A stretch of 64,000 bases of DNA. It comes from Amycolatopsis sp. CA-126428 (GTDB lineage: Bacteria; Actinomycetota; Actinomycetes; Mycobacteriales; Pseudonocardiaceae). This document shows positions 52,066 through 61,009 of this stretch, piece after piece. Position 1 is the first letter of the stretch. Each line of letters begins with the position of its first letter. Made by a program: the position numbers and the translations under genes. The notes under the pieces are model-generated. The model was not told the DNA's origin. It searched no databases and worked only from the letters and a program-made list of their open reading frames with translations. Location of the stretch: positions 1-64,000 of the forward strand of contig NZ_PPHF01000001.1 in assembly GCF_002904335.1 (NCBI RefSeq). Direction: 5' to 3'.

Positions 52066-52096
52066 TGCATGAAGTTGCATGATGCGTACTAAGTAC
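52066..52096. promoter_or_regulatory. Candidate operator for the MFS gene
   Basis: TGCATGA is directly repeated at 52066-52072 and 52076-52082 (10-bp period), and GTAC-TAA-GTAC at 52086-52096 is a dyad. The AT-rich block ends twelve bases before the first GTG, so it overlaps the promoter. Confidence 0.5.
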
Positions 52097-52107
52097 ACAC
52101 TGGGGGT

Positions 52108-53520
52108 GTGGTGGTGTCCCGTTCCGCGCCGTCCGGTCGCGCGATCGTCGTGGTGCTCGCCTCGTGCGGGCTCGTCGCGTCGTTCATGCAGACGCTGGTC
52201 GTGCCGCTGATCCCGGTCTTCCCGCGGCTGCTGCACGTCCCGGCGGCCGACGCGTCCTGGGTGGTCACCGTGACGCTGCTGGCCGCGTCCGTGATCACCC
52301 CGGTCAGCGGGCGGCTCGGCGACCTCTACGGCAAACGGCGGATGATCCTCGTCAGCCTCGGGCTGCTCATCGCCGGTTCCGTGGTCTCCGCGACGACCAG
52401 CGCGCTCGCGTTCCAGATCCTCGGCCGCGGGCTGCAGGGCTGCGCGATGGGCGTGATCCCGCTCGGCATCAGCATCATGCGCGACGAACTGCCGCCCGAA
52501 CGCGTCGGCGGTGCCATCTCGCTGATGAGCGCGACGCTCGGGGTCGGCGGGGCCATCGGCCTGCCGGTCGCGGCCGTGGTCGCCGAGAACGCCGACTGGC
52601 ACGCGCTCTTCTGGACCGCCGCCGGGCTCGGGCTGGCGTGCGCGCTGCTGATCATGACCGTGGTGCCCGAGTCGTCGGTGCGCACGCCCGCGCCGTTCGA
52701 CTACTTCGGCGCGTTCGGCCTCGCCGCCGGGCTGCTCTGCCTGCTGCTGCCGGTGGTCAAGGGCGGCACGTGGGGCTGGACCAGCGCGCCGACGCTCGGG
52801 CTGGCCGCGGCCGCCGTCGTCATCCTGCTCGCCTGGGGCGCCTACCAGCTGCGCCGCCGCGATCCGCTGGTCGACCTGCGGGTGTCCGCCCGCCGCCCGG
52901 TGCTGTTCACGAACTTCGCGTCGATCATGGTCGGCTTCGCGTTGTACGCCATGGCGTTGTCGTTCCCGCAGCTGCTGCAGGCGCCGGCGTCGACCGGCTA
53001 CGGGCTGGGCCAGACGATGGTCGAGTCCGGTCTGACCCTGGCCCCGAACGGCCTGGTGATGATGCTGCTTTCGCCGGTTTCGGCGCGGCTCATCGCCCGG
53101 TTCGGCCCGCGCCCGACGCTGATGAGCGGCGCGCTGGTGATCGCCGCCGGGTACGCGTTCGCGATCGTGCTGATGGACAACGCGCTCGAGCTGATCACGG
53201 CGTCGGTGATCATCGGCGCCGGCGTCGGCATCGCGTACGCGGCGATGCCCGCGCTGATCATGGGTTCGGTGCCGGTCACCGAAACGGCGTCGGCGAACGG
53301 CCTGAACTCCCTGATGCGCTCGGTCGGCACGGCGATCTCCAGCGCGGTGATGGCGGCGATGCTGGCGCAGCTGACGATCAGCGTCGGCGGGCTGCCGGTG
53401 CCGTCGCTGGCCGGCTTCCGCGCGACGTTCGCGGTGGCGGCGGGCGCCGCACTCGCGGGTGCGCTGCTCGCGGCGCTGGTCCCGAAGCGGCGGACCGCGC
53501 CGGAGCTCGTCGCCGCCTAG
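52108..53520 (+). CDS. MFS drug-exporter-type transporter (DHA2 family)
   Basis: A 470-residue membrane protein with about 13-14 TM segments. Motif A-like GRLGDLYGKRRMILVSL is between TM2 and TM3, the motif C-like stretch LMSATLGVGGAIGLPVAAVV is in TM5, and the first TM begins IVVVLASCGLVASFMQTL. This is the EmrB/QacA type that exports drugs or metabolites by proton antiport. Three GTGs in a row (52108, 52111, 52114) follow a GGGGG stretch; the exact start is uncertain. Its stop overlaps that of the convergent methyltransferase (CTAG). Confidence 0.92.
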   Translation: MVVSRSAPSGRAIVVVLASCGLVASFMQTLVVPLIPVFPRLLHVPAADASWVVTVTLLAASVITPVSGRLGDLYGKRRMILVSLGLLIAGSVVSATTSALAFQILGRGLQGCAMGVIPLGISIMRDELPPERVGGAISLMSATLGVGGAIGLPVAAVVAENADWHALFWTAAGLGLACALLIMTVVPESSVRTPAPFDYFGAFGLAAGLLCLLLPVVKGGTWGWTSAPTLGLAAAAVVILLAWGAYQLRRRDPLVDLRVSARRPVLFTNFASIMVGFALYAMALSFPQLLQAPASTGYGLGQTMVESGLTLAPNGLVMMLLSPVSARLIARFGPRPTLMSGALVIAAGYAFAIVLMDNALELITASVIIGAGVGIAYAAMPALIMGSVPVTETASANGLNSLMRSVGTAISSAVMAAMLAQLTISVGGLPVPSLAGFRATFAVAAGAALAGALLAALVPKRRTAPELVAA

Positions 53521-54323
53521 TTCTTGCGCGCCACCAGGGCCAGGCCGCCGCACTCCGCGGGGTCGGGCGGCATCTCCGCGGGGTCGTCCGGGCGCCACTC
53601 GGGGATGAACACGATGCCCGGGTCGACGATTTCGAAGCCGTCCACCAGGGCCCGGAGCTCGTCGGCCGAGCGCGGGGTCACCGGGTTCGCGCTCTTCTGG
53701 TACATCGCGACGGCGCGGGCCGTGTCGTCGCTCTGCTGCTCGTAGGTGGCGGACGACAGCGCGAGGTAGCTGCCAGGCGCGAGCGCGTCGCGGTAGGCGG
53801 CGACCAGCCGGGCCGGGTCGCGCTCGTCCGGGATGAAGTGCACGAACAGCGCCATCACCACCATCACCGGCTGGTCCAGGTCCAGCATCATCTCGGTGAT
53901 GTCGTGTTCGAGGACGTCGTCGGGGAACTCGGCGTCGGCGTGCACCATGGCCGCGTTCTCGTTGTCCTCCAGCACGATCTCGCTGTGCGCCACGGCGACC
54001 GGCTCGTTGTCGACGTAGACGACCCGCGCCTTGGGGTCGATGGACTGGGCCACCTCGTGCACGTGCCCCACGGTCGGCATGCCGGAGCCGATGTCGAGGA
54101 ACTGCCGGATGCCCTGGTCCATCCCGAACCGGATGGCCCGGCGCAGCCACTGCCGGTTGAGCCGCGCCCGCTCACGCGCGTTCGGCTGCGCGGCCAGCAC
54201 CTGCTCGGCGAACATCCGGTCGACGGCGTAGTTGAGCTGCCCGCCGAGGATGTAGTCGTACACGCGCGCGGCGTTGGGCTTGTCGAGGTCGATGCCCCGC
54301 CGCGCGTACTCGTCTTCGCTCAT
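53517..54323 (-). CDS. DUF574 SAM-dependent methyltransferase, paralogue 1
   Basis: A 268-residue member of the actinobacterial S-adenosylmethionine methyltransferase family (DUF574). The N-terminal signature is IDLDKPNAARVYDYILGG, motif I FLDIGSGMPTVGHVHEVAQ, and VVYVDNEPVAVAHSE follows. The C-terminal EWRPDDPAE and GGLALVARKN close it. Substrate unknown; the family is greatly expanded in Streptomyces and relatives. It is third in a tandem array of three on one strand and has its own TATTCT box 30 bases upstream. Confidence 0.93.
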   Translation of the reverse strand: MSEDEYARRGIDLDKPNAARVYDYILGGQLNYAVDRMFAEQVLAAQPNARERARLNRQWLRRAIRFGMDQGIRQFLDIGSGMPTVGHVHEVAQSIDPKARVVYVDNEPVAVAHSEIVLEDNENAAMVHADAEFPDDVLEHDITEMMLDLDQPVMVVMALFVHFIPDERDPARLVAAYRDALAPGSYLALSSATYEQQSDDTARAVAMYQKSANPVTPRSADELRALVDGFEIVDPGIVFIPEWRPDDPAEMPPDPAECGGLALVARKN

Positions 54324-54364
54324 CCGCCGCTCCCCGGAGTCAGGTGTGACGCGAGAATAGCCGC

Positions 54365-55168
54365 TCAGTTCCTGCGGGCCACCAGGGCCAGCTGGCTGGC
54401 CAGCTCCGGGTGCTCGCCGACCTCGGCGGGGTCGTCCGGCCGCCACTCCGGCGTGAACACGATCCCCGGCGGCAGCACCTCGAAGCCCGCCACCAGGGCA
54501 CGCAACTCCGCCCGCGACCGCGCGAAGACGTCCGTGACGCTCTTCCGGTACAGCTCCGCCGCGCGGCGGACCTCCTCGCCCTGCCCCTCGAACGTGCCCG
54601 ACGACAACGCCAGGTAACTGCCCGGCACGAGCGCGTCCCGGTAGGCCGCGATCAAGCCCGCCGGGTTCCGCGTGTCCGGGACGAAGTGGATGAACGCCGC
54701 CATGATCAGCATCACCGGCTCGGTGAAGTCCAGCAGCCGCACGGTCGTCGGGTGCTCGAGGACGCCGGCCGGGATCTCCGCGTCCGCCTGGACCATCTCC
54801 GCGTTGGCGTTGTCCTGCAGCACGATTTCGCTGTGCGCGACGGCGACCGGCTCGTGGTCGACGTACACCACCCGGGACGCCGGGTCGATCGACTGGGCGA
54901 CCTCGTGCACGTGCCCGACCGTCGGCATGCCCGAGCCGATGTCGAGGAACTGGCGGATCCCCTGCGAAGCGCCGAAGCGGACCGCGCGGCGCAGCCACCG
55001 CCGGTTGAGCAGGGCCAGCTCCCTGGCCTCCGGCCGCACCCGGAGGATCCGCTCGGCGAACTCCCGGTCGATCGCGTAGTTGAGCTTGCCGCCGATCAGG
55101 TAGTCGTACACACGCGCCGCGTTCGGCTTGTCGACGTCGATGCCGCGGGGCGCGTGGTCGCCGGGCAT
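54365..55168 (-). CDS. DUF574 SAM-dependent methyltransferase, paralogue 2
   Basis: A 267-residue paralogue with the same signatures (IDVDKPNAARVYDYLIGG, FLDIGSGMPTVGHVHEVAQ, EWRPDDPAEVG). It differs from its neighbours mainly in the segment after motif III (FEGQGEEVRRAAELYRKSVT) that probably shapes the acceptor site. The start is one of two adjacent ATGs (55171 or 55168); the second has better spacing to AAGGAG. It overlaps the stop of paralogue 3, so the two are coupled. Confidence 0.92.
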   Translation of the reverse strand: MPGDHAPRGIDVDKPNAARVYDYLIGGKLNYAIDREFAERILRVRPEARELALLNRRWLRRAVRFGASQGIRQFLDIGSGMPTVGHVHEVAQSIDPASRVVYVDHEPVAVAHSEIVLQDNANAEMVQADAEIPAGVLEHPTTVRLLDFTEPVMLIMAAFIHFVPDTRNPAGLIAAYRDALVPGSYLALSSGTFEGQGEEVRRAAELYRKSVTDVFARSRAELRALVAGFEVLPPGIVFTPEWRPDDPAEVGEHPELASQLALVARRN

Positions 55169-55971
55169 CATCGCTCCTTGCGGGCCACCAGCGCGAGGCC
55201 GCCCGACTGCTCCGGCGGGTCTTCGAGCGGCCCGTCCGGGCGCCACTCGGGCGTGAACACGATCCCCGGCGGCAGGATTTCGAAGCCCTTCACCAGCGCC
55301 CGCAGTTCGTCGGGCGAACGCAGCGTCAGGGGCGTGCCGCTCTTCTCGTACAGCGCAACCGAACGCTGGGACTCTTCGCCCTGGCCCTCCCAGGTGCCCG
55401 ACGACAGCGCGAGGTGGCTGCCCGGCGCGAGGACGTCGCGGTAGGCGGCGATCAGCCCGGCCGGATCCCGCGCGTCCGGGATGAAGTGCACGAACGCCGC
55501 CATGATCACCATCACCGGCTCGCCGAAGTCCAGCAGCGCTTCGGTGACCGGGTGGTCCAGCACCTCGTCGGGGCGCTCGGCGTCGGCCTGGACCATGGCG
55601 GCGTTCTCGTTGCCCTCCAGCACGATCTCGCTGTGCGCGACCGCGATCGGCTCGTTGTCGACGTAGACCACCCGCGACTGCGGATCGATCGCCTGGACGA
55701 CCTCGTGCACGTGGCCGACCGTCGGCATGCCCGAGCCGATGTCGAGGAACTGCCGGATCCCCTGCTCGGCGCCGAAGCGCACGGCGCGGCGCAACCACGC
55801 CCGGTTGACCAGCGCCATGTGCTGCGCGTTCGGCAGCACACCCAGGATCCGCTCGGCGAACATCCGATCGACGGCGTAGTTCAGCCGGCCGCCGATCATG
55901 TAGTCGTACACGCGTGCGGCGTTCGGCCGTTCGAGGTCGATGCCGCGCTTCGCGTGTTCGTCGTCGCTCAT
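55168..55971 (-). CDS. DUF574 SAM-dependent methyltransferase, paralogue 3
   Basis: A 267-residue paralogue, first in the array (IDLERPNAARVYDYMIGG, FLDIGSGMPTVGHVHEVVQ, EWRPDGPLEDPPEQ). GGGAGCGGCGG precedes the ATG, and a TATTCT box lies 30 bases upstream, the same arrangement as before paralogue 1. The three proteins are similar over their whole length, which points to local tandem duplication. Confidence 0.92.
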   Translation of the reverse strand: MSDDEHAKRGIDLERPNAARVYDYMIGGRLNYAVDRMFAERILGVLPNAQHMALVNRAWLRRAVRFGAEQGIRQFLDIGSGMPTVGHVHEVVQAIDPQSRVVYVDNEPIAVAHSEIVLEGNENAAMVQADAERPDEVLDHPVTEALLDFGEPVMVIMAAFVHFIPDARDPAGLIAAYRDVLAPGSHLALSSGTWEGQGEESQRSVALYEKSGTPLTLRSPDELRALVKGFEILPPGIVFTPEWRPDGPLEDPPEQSGGLALVARKER

Positions 55972-56015
55972 CCGCCGCTCCCGGGGTCGAGGGTGTGCCG
56001 GGAGAATAGCCGGGG

Positions 56016-57578
56016 TCAGAGCAGCGGCGGCACCGCCGCATCGATGAGGTGCGGGCCGGGCTCGGCGAAGGCCCGCTGCAGTTGTTCGGCGAGTTCTTCG
56101 GCGGTGGTCGCGCGCGACGCGGGCACGCCCATGCCCTCCGCGATCTTCACGAAGTCCATGTCCGGCCGGGAAAGGTCGAGCAGGTCGTTCGCCTTCGGGC
56201 CGCCCGAGGCCGCGCCGACGCGCTGCAGCTCCAGCCGCAGGATCGCGTACGCGCGGTTGTTGAGCAGCACCGTCGTGACGTTCAGGTTCTCCCGCGCCTG
56301 CGTCCACAGCGCCGAAATCGTGTACAGCGCACTGCCGTCGGACTGCAGGTTCAGCACCGGCCGGTCCGGCGCCGCGACGGCCGCCCCGGTCGCCACCGGC
56401 ATGCCGTAGCCGATCGCGCCGCCGGTCAGCGTCAGGACGTCGTGGCGCGGCGCCCCGGCCGTCGCCGTCGGCAGCAGCAGGCCGGACGTGTTGGCCTCGT
56501 CGGCGATGATCGCGTCGTCCGGCAGCAGCGCCCCGATCACCTCGACCCAGTTCTGCGGGGTCAGCGGCCCGCTGGGCAGCGCCGGCCGGGACGCCTCCGC
56601 CAGCACGGGCTCGGTGTCCGCGGCGACCAGCTCGGCGACCTCGGTCAGCGCGCGGGTGACGTCCTGCCCGACCGACGCCAGCGTGTGCACCCGGGCGCCT
56701 TCGGGGACCAGATCGCTCGCCTTGCCCGGGTAAGCGAAGAACGACACCGGTGCCTTCGTACCCGCGACGATGACGTGCTTGATCCCGTCGAGCTGGTAGG
56801 CGACCTGCTCGGCGAGGTAGCCGAGCCGCTCGATCGACGGCAGCCCGGCGCCGCGCTCCAGGCGCGCCGGGAACGTCTCGACGAACACCTTGGCGCCGGT
56901 CGCGGCACCGATGCGGCTCGCCGCCCGCAGGCCTTCTTCGCGGCACGCGCCGCCGCCGATGAGCAGCGCGACCGGCTCGCCGGTGCCGAACACCGCGGCG
57001 ATGTCCTTGACGGTCGTGGCGTCGACGGCCTGCGGTACGCGCGGCGGGATCGGCGCGCAGGTCTCGCCGCCCTCGCCCCACGACGCGTCGGCGGGCAGGA
57101 TCAGCGTGGCGACGCGGCCGGGCGCGTCCTGCGCGGCGGCGACCGCGGCGGCGGCGTCCGCCCCGACGTCCTTGGTGTGCTCCGAGCGGCGCACCCAGCC
57201 TTCCAGCGAGCCCGCGACGGCCTCGATGTCCGACTCCAGCGGCGCGTCGTACTGCTTGTGGTAGGTCGCGTGGTCGCCGACGACGTTGATGATCGGCGTG
57301 TTCGCGCGGCGCGCGTTGTGCAGGTTCGCCAGGCCGTTGCCCAGGCCGGGGCCGAGGTGCAGCAGCGTCGCGGCGGGCTTGTCCGCGATCCGCGCGTACC
57401 CGTCGGCCGCACCGGTGACGACGCCTTCGAACAGCGCGAGCACGCCCCGCATTTCCGGGACGGTGTCGAGCGCGGCGACGAAGTGCATCTCCGACGTGCC
57501 GGGGTTGGCGAAACACACCTCGACACCGGCGTCGACCAGCGTGCGGATCAGGGATTGGGCGCCGTTCTGTTCACTCAT
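56016..57578 (-). CDS. Thiamine-diphosphate enzyme, acetolactate synthase / benzoylformate decarboxylase-like
   Basis: A 520-residue ThDP enzyme. The activating Glu is in ALFEGVVTGAADGYAR (the usual E-G/N-V-A-A-GYAR site), and the ThDP motif is LQSDGSALYTISALWTQARE with NNRAYAIL. It is shorter than true acetolactate synthases (about 560-600) and has no regulatory subunit next to it, so it is more likely a 2-oxoacid decarboxylase or carboligase. AAGGA lies before the ATG. It overlaps the stop of the FAD-linked dehydrogenase (ATGA), which would supply a 2-oxoacid (inference). Confidence 0.85.
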   Translation of the reverse strand: MSEQNGAQSLIRTLVDAGVEVCFANPGTSEMHFVAALDTVPEMRGVLALFEGVVTGAADGYARIADKPAATLLHLGPGLGNGLANLHNARRANTPIINVVGDHATYHKQYDAPLESDIEAVAGSLEGWVRRSEHTKDVGADAAAAVAAAQDAPGRVATLILPADASWGEGGETCAPIPPRVPQAVDATTVKDIAAVFGTGEPVALLIGGGACREEGLRAASRIGAATGAKVFVETFPARLERGAGLPSIERLGYLAEQVAYQLDGIKHVIVAGTKAPVSFFAYPGKASDLVPEGARVHTLASVGQDVTRALTEVAELVAADTEPVLAEASRPALPSGPLTPQNWVEVIGALLPDDAIIADEANTSGLLLPTATAGAPRHDVLTLTGGAIGYGMPVATGAAVAAPDRPVLNLQSDGSALYTISALWTQARENLNVTTVLLNNRAYAILRLELQRVGAASGGPKANDLLDLSRPDMDFVKIAEGMGVPASRATTAEELAEQLQRAFAEPGPHLIDAAVPPLL

Positions 57579-58960
57579 GCCGTTCCTTCGGGGAAGAGAA
57601 CGCCGGGGTTGAGGATCCCGGCGGGGTCGAAGCTCTGCTTGATCCGGCGCATCAGCTCGATCTTCGCCGGGTCTTCGAGTTCCTGGTGGTAGTGCGCCTT
57701 GGTGCGGCCGAGGCCGTGCTCGCCGGAGATCGCGCCGCCGAGTTCCATGGCGTACGCGAAGATGCCGGTGAGCAGCTGCTTCCGCTTGGCGTCGTCCTTG
57801 CAGAAGATGCCGAGGTGGACGTTGCCGTCACCGGCGTGCCCGCAGCCCAGCGCGCCGCCACCCGCGGCCATCGCCAGCTCCCGCGCCTTCGCGATGAACT
57901 GCGGCATCGCGGTCCGGGGGACCACGACGTCGATCACGTCGTCGGCGCCGACCGCCTTCGCGGTCCAGAAAGCCTTTTCCCGGGCTTCGATGAGCTTGCG
58001 GGCGGCGTTGCCTTCGAGGACGTAGACGTCGGTGGCGCCCAGCTCGCCGAGCAGTTCGCCGACGGTTTCGACGTCCTCCTCCAGCCGGCCGGTCTCGCGG
58101 TTTTCCAGCGCCACCACGAGGTACGCCTCGCTGGTCTCGCGGATCTCGTCCGGCACGCCCAGTTCGAGCTTCTCGTTGTAGACGATCGCGGCCATCGTCA
58201 GGTTGTCGATGTACTCGAGGATGTGCGGCGCGAGCCCGCTGGAAAGGATCTCCGGCACGGCGGCCATCACCTGGCCGAAGTCGCCGAAGGGGGCGAGCAC
58301 CGTGGCGCCGTGGGCCAGCCGCGGGTACAGCTTGACGGTGATTTCGGTGGCCAGCGCGAGGGTGCCCTCGGAGCCGATGATCAGCTGCGTGAGGTCGTAG
58401 CCGGTGGAGATCTTCGACGTCTTGCCGCCGGTCCGGATGATCTCGCCGGTCGGCAGCACGGCCTGCAGGCCGAGCACGTTGTTGCGGGTGACGCCGTACT
58501 TGACCGCGCGCATCCCGCCGGCGTTGGTCCCGACGTTCCCGCCGACGCTCGCGCTCAGCTCACCGGGGTAGACGGTGTAGCCGAGCCCGGCTTCGGCGGT
58601 CTTGGCGTCGAGTTCGGCGAGCGTCACGCCGGGCTGGACGACGGCGACGTGGTTCCCGGTGTCGACTTCGAGGACGGTGTTCATGCGCTCGAAGGAGATC
58701 AGCAGCCCGTCCGCCACCGGCCGGGCCGCCCCGGACAGCCCGCTGCCGGAGCCGCGGGCGGTCACGGGGACGTTGTGCTCCGAAGCGGTCTTCAGCAGCT
58801 CCGCGACTTCTTCGGCCGTCGCCGGCTTCGCGACGTACGCGGGCTTCTGCGGCTCCGCCGTCAGCGCTTCGTCGTGCGCGTAGTCCTCCGAGATCGCCTC
58901 GCCCGTGAGCAGGTTTCCGTCCCCGACGATCTCGGCCAGGCGTGCCGCCACGTCGCCCAT
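57575..58960 (-). CDS. FAD-linked 2-hydroxyacid dehydrogenase (GlcD / D-lactate type)
   Basis: A 461-residue VAO-fold flavoprotein. The FAD_binding_4 domain holds VPVTARGSGSGLSGAARPVA, PGELSASVGGNVGTNAGGMR (in part GGNVGTNAGG) and LIIGSEGTLALATEITVKLY. The C-terminal FAD-oxidase domain has GHAGDGNVHLG and SGEHGLGRTKAHY. It oxidises a 2-hydroxyacid such as glycolate or D-lactate to the 2-oxoacid. ATG58960 has GGAGGAG upstream. No GlcE/GlcF partners are present, so it is the single-subunit type. It heads a two-gene operon with the ThDP enzyme. Confidence 0.93.
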   Translation of the reverse strand: MGDVAARLAEIVGDGNLLTGEAISEDYAHDEALTAEPQKPAYVAKPATAEEVAELLKTASEHNVPVTARGSGSGLSGAARPVADGLLISFERMNTVLEVDTGNHVAVVQPGVTLAELDAKTAEAGLGYTVYPGELSASVGGNVGTNAGGMRAVKYGVTRNNVLGLQAVLPTGEIIRTGGKTSKISTGYDLTQLIIGSEGTLALATEITVKLYPRLAHGATVLAPFGDFGQVMAAVPEILSSGLAPHILEYIDNLTMAAIVYNEKLELGVPDEIRETSEAYLVVALENRETGRLEEDVETVGELLGELGATDVYVLEGNAARKLIEAREKAFWTAKAVGADDVIDVVVPRTAMPQFIAKARELAMAAGGGALGCGHAGDGNVHLGIFCKDDAKRKQLLTGIFAYAMELGGAISGEHGLGRTKAHYHQELEDPAKIELMRRIKQSFDPAGILNPGVLFPEGTA

Positions 58961-59068
58961 CGGCAGTTTCTCCTCCGCGCAGTCGCTGTGGTTACCGCAG
59001 CGTAGTACGTACCGGCGGTACGCCGCCATGAAGGATTTTCACGTTTCTGCGCGGAGGAGATCCGGTGG

Positions 59069-59554
59069 TCAGTCCGCCGTGGTCAAGGCGTCTTGGAGCA
59101 GCGCCAGCGCCTGCCGGGCGACGACGTTGAACAGGCCCATGGTCGTGTCCGGCCGGGCGAAGAGGACCAGCAGGACGGCGCCCTGCACGGGAAAGACGCA
59201 GACGTGCCCGAGCGAGCCCTGGAACATCGCTCCCCGTGCCTCGCCCAGGCCGGCCTGGTCGATGAACCGCGCGGCGAGCCCGACCGCGGCGGCCGCCATG
59301 GCCGCCACGCTGTCGTCTTCGATCTCCTGCGTGTCGCTGGCCAGCAGCAGGCCGTCGCGGCTCGCCAGCAGGAGCCCGGTGATGTTGGCCCGGTCGACCT
59401 TGTCGCGGATCTCCGCCAGCGCCTTGGCCACGGCCGCGGCCTCGGGGTGGGACGGCGGGACCTGCTGTGGCGGCGGGAAAGTGTGGGCTGCGCCTTGCCT
59501 GCGCGTCGGCAGGGGGATCGGGGTGCCGGGTACCTCGGCGGGCATCCCCGTCAC
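59069..59554 (-). CDS. Roadblock/LC7-domain protein
   Basis: A 161-residue protein. Residues about 40-160 form a roadblock/LC7 fold (NITGLLLASRDGLLLASDTQ, VAAMAAAAVGLAARFIDQAG, AVLLVLFARPDTTMGLFNVV). The first 38 residues are a Pro-rich tail. Roadblock proteins act as GAPs or scaffolds of Ras-like GTPases such as MglA. No GTPase gene is next to it. The GTG start overlaps the stop of the small protein upstream (GTGA); ATG59545 is an alternative start. Confidence 0.85.
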   Translation of the reverse strand: MTGMPAEVPGTPIPLPTRRQGAAHTFPPPQQVPPSHPEAAAVAKALAEIRDKVDRANITGLLLASRDGLLLASDTQEIEDDSVAAMAAAAVGLAARFIDQAGLGEARGAMFQGSLGHVCVFPVQGAVLLVLFARPDTTMGLFNVVARQALALLQDALTTAD

Positions 59555-59922
59555 ACGACCAGCTCGGCTTCGATGTTCTTCAGGTAGTGCCGGGCCAGTG
59601 CGAGGTTGGCCCGTTCCCGGTCCAGGACGAGGTACAGGAACAGCGCGGAGTCGACCTTGGCCGGCCGCAGCAGGCGGATCAGGTGGTACTGGCGGCCCAG
59701 GGTGATGAGGATGTCCTCGATCTCGTCGTTGAGCCGGAGGGCGGCGATCACCCGCAGCTTGGAGCGGACGACCTCGGTGTTGCCCGCGGCCGCGGTGTCC
59801 AGGTCCAGCCAGTCGCCGCCACCCAGTGTTCCGAGCGCCATCCCGCTTTCGTAGTCGACCAGGGCGGCTCCCACCGCGCCGGAGATGGAAAGGGCTTCCT
59901 TCAACGCCGTTTCGATGTTCAT
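59551..59922 (-). CDS. Small roadblock-like protein (123 aa)
   Basis: A 123-residue protein (SGAVGAALVDYESGMALGTL, VRSKLRVIAALRLNDEIEDI, ILITLGRQYHLIRLL) with the size and strand-helix order of roadblock/MglB-like proteins. It lacks any catalytic motif. It is translationally coupled to the second roadblock protein, suggesting a heteromer. AAGGAG lies upstream of the ATG. The region 59923-60135 upstream holds only promoters. Confidence 0.78.
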   Translation of the reverse strand: MNIETALKEALSISGAVGAALVDYESGMALGTLGGGDWLDLDTAAAGNTEVVRSKLRVIAALRLNDEIEDILITLGRQYHLIRLLRPAKVDSALFLYLVLDRERANLALARHYLKNIEAELVV

Positions 59923-60078
59923 GTGGCTCGTCTTCTCCTTGGTCCCGACGCCGCGACGTGCCGACCCCAGTGGTCAGGTCCGATCACCCTAGGGTCGCTT
60001 GATCTGTCCGGATATCCCCGAACGGCGTAATCGGACTGCTCTGTTCGCGCTATCAGGTCACGCAACGTAGAAGCCGTG

Positions 60079-60098
60079 GATTTAGCTCAGACTAAATC
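60079..60098. promoter_or_regulatory. Inverted repeat upstream of the aldo/keto reductase
   Basis: GATTTAG (60079-60085) and CTAAATC (60092-60098) around six bases, 38 bp before the ATG. It is AT-rich against a GC-rich background; a likely operator. Confidence 0.55.
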
Positions 60099-60135
60099 TC
60101 TGGTGGGTGACGGCGCTGGCGGCGAAGCTTCCGGC

Positions 60136-60957
60136 ATGACCTCGACGTACACCTTCGAAGACGGCCTTTCCGTGCACCGCTTGGGTTTCGGGGCGATGCG
60201 GCTGACCGAGTGGGACCACGTGAAGGACGGCGCCCAGTCCGTCGCGCGCCGCGCGGCCGAGCTCGGCGTGACGTTCTTCGACACCGCCGACGCCTACGAC
60301 CTGGGCCTGAACGAAGAGCTGCTCGCCGATGCGCTCCACCCCTACCCCGGGCTGCTCATCGCGACGAAGTGCGGCCACGCGCGCCCGAGCCGCGGCGAGT
60401 GGGTGCCGCTCGGCCGGCCCGAATACCTCCGCCAGCAGGCGGAACTTTCGTTGCGGCGCCTGCGCGTCGACCGCCTCGACCTGCTGCAGCTGCACCGGCT
60501 CGACCCGCAGGTGCCGCTCGCCGACCAGATCGGCGCGCTCGCCCGGCTGCGGGACGAGGGCAAGGTCGCCCGGATCGGGTTGTCCGAGGTCAGCGTCGCG
60601 CAGCTGGCCGAAGCGCGAGCCATCGCCCCGATCGCGAGCGTCCAGAACCGCTACAACTTGACCGATCGCGCGTCCGGCGACGTGCTCGGCTATTGCGAAC
60701 GCGAGGGCATCGCGTTCGTCCCGTGGCTCCCGATCGCCCGCGGTGACCACGCCACGGCGGGCGGGGTGCTCGCCAAGGTCGCGGCCGGCCTCGGCGCGAC
60801 GCCCGCGCAGGTGTCCCTCGCCTGGCTGCTGCACCGGTCACCGGTCGTGATCCCGATCCCGGGGACGTCGTCGATCCCGCACCTGGAGGAAAACTGCGCC
60901 GCCGCGGACGTCACGCTCTCCGACAATGATTTCGCGCAGCTGACCGCGCTGGGCTGA
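60136..60957 (+). CDS. Aldo/keto reductase
   Basis: A 273-residue NADPH-dependent (beta/alpha)8 reductase. The catalytic set is visible: Asp in FFDTADAYDLG with Tyr shortly after, Lys in LIATKCG, and the histidine in LLQLHRLDP. The NADPH site is IPIPGTSSIPHLEENC. ATG60136 fits the family start (TYTFEDGLSVHRLGFGAMRL in part); it has no clear ribosome site. An operator-like repeat suggests induction. A hairpin follows at 60962-60992. Confidence 0.93.
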   Translation: MTSTYTFEDGLSVHRLGFGAMRLTEWDHVKDGAQSVARRAAELGVTFFDTADAYDLGLNEELLADALHPYPGLLIATKCGHARPSRGEWVPLGRPEYLRQQAELSLRRLRVDRLDLLQLHRLDPQVPLADQIGALARLRDEGKVARIGLSEVSVAQLAEARAIAPIASVQNRYNLTDRASGDVLGYCEREGIAFVPWLPIARGDHATAGGVLAKVAAGLGATPAQVSLAWLLHRSPVVIPIPGTSSIPHLEENCAAADVTLSDNDFAQLTALG

Positions 60958-60961
60958 CCGC

Positions 60962-60992
60962 GGCCCGGCCGCGGGGAATCCGCGGCCGGGCC
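60962..60992. terminator. Bidirectional hairpin terminator
   Basis: A perfect 13-bp GC stem (60962-60974 with 60980-60992) and a 5-base loop between the convergent reductase and DUF3830 genes. Confidence 0.88.
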
Positions 60993-61009
60993 CGTGGTCA
61001 GGCGCTGTT

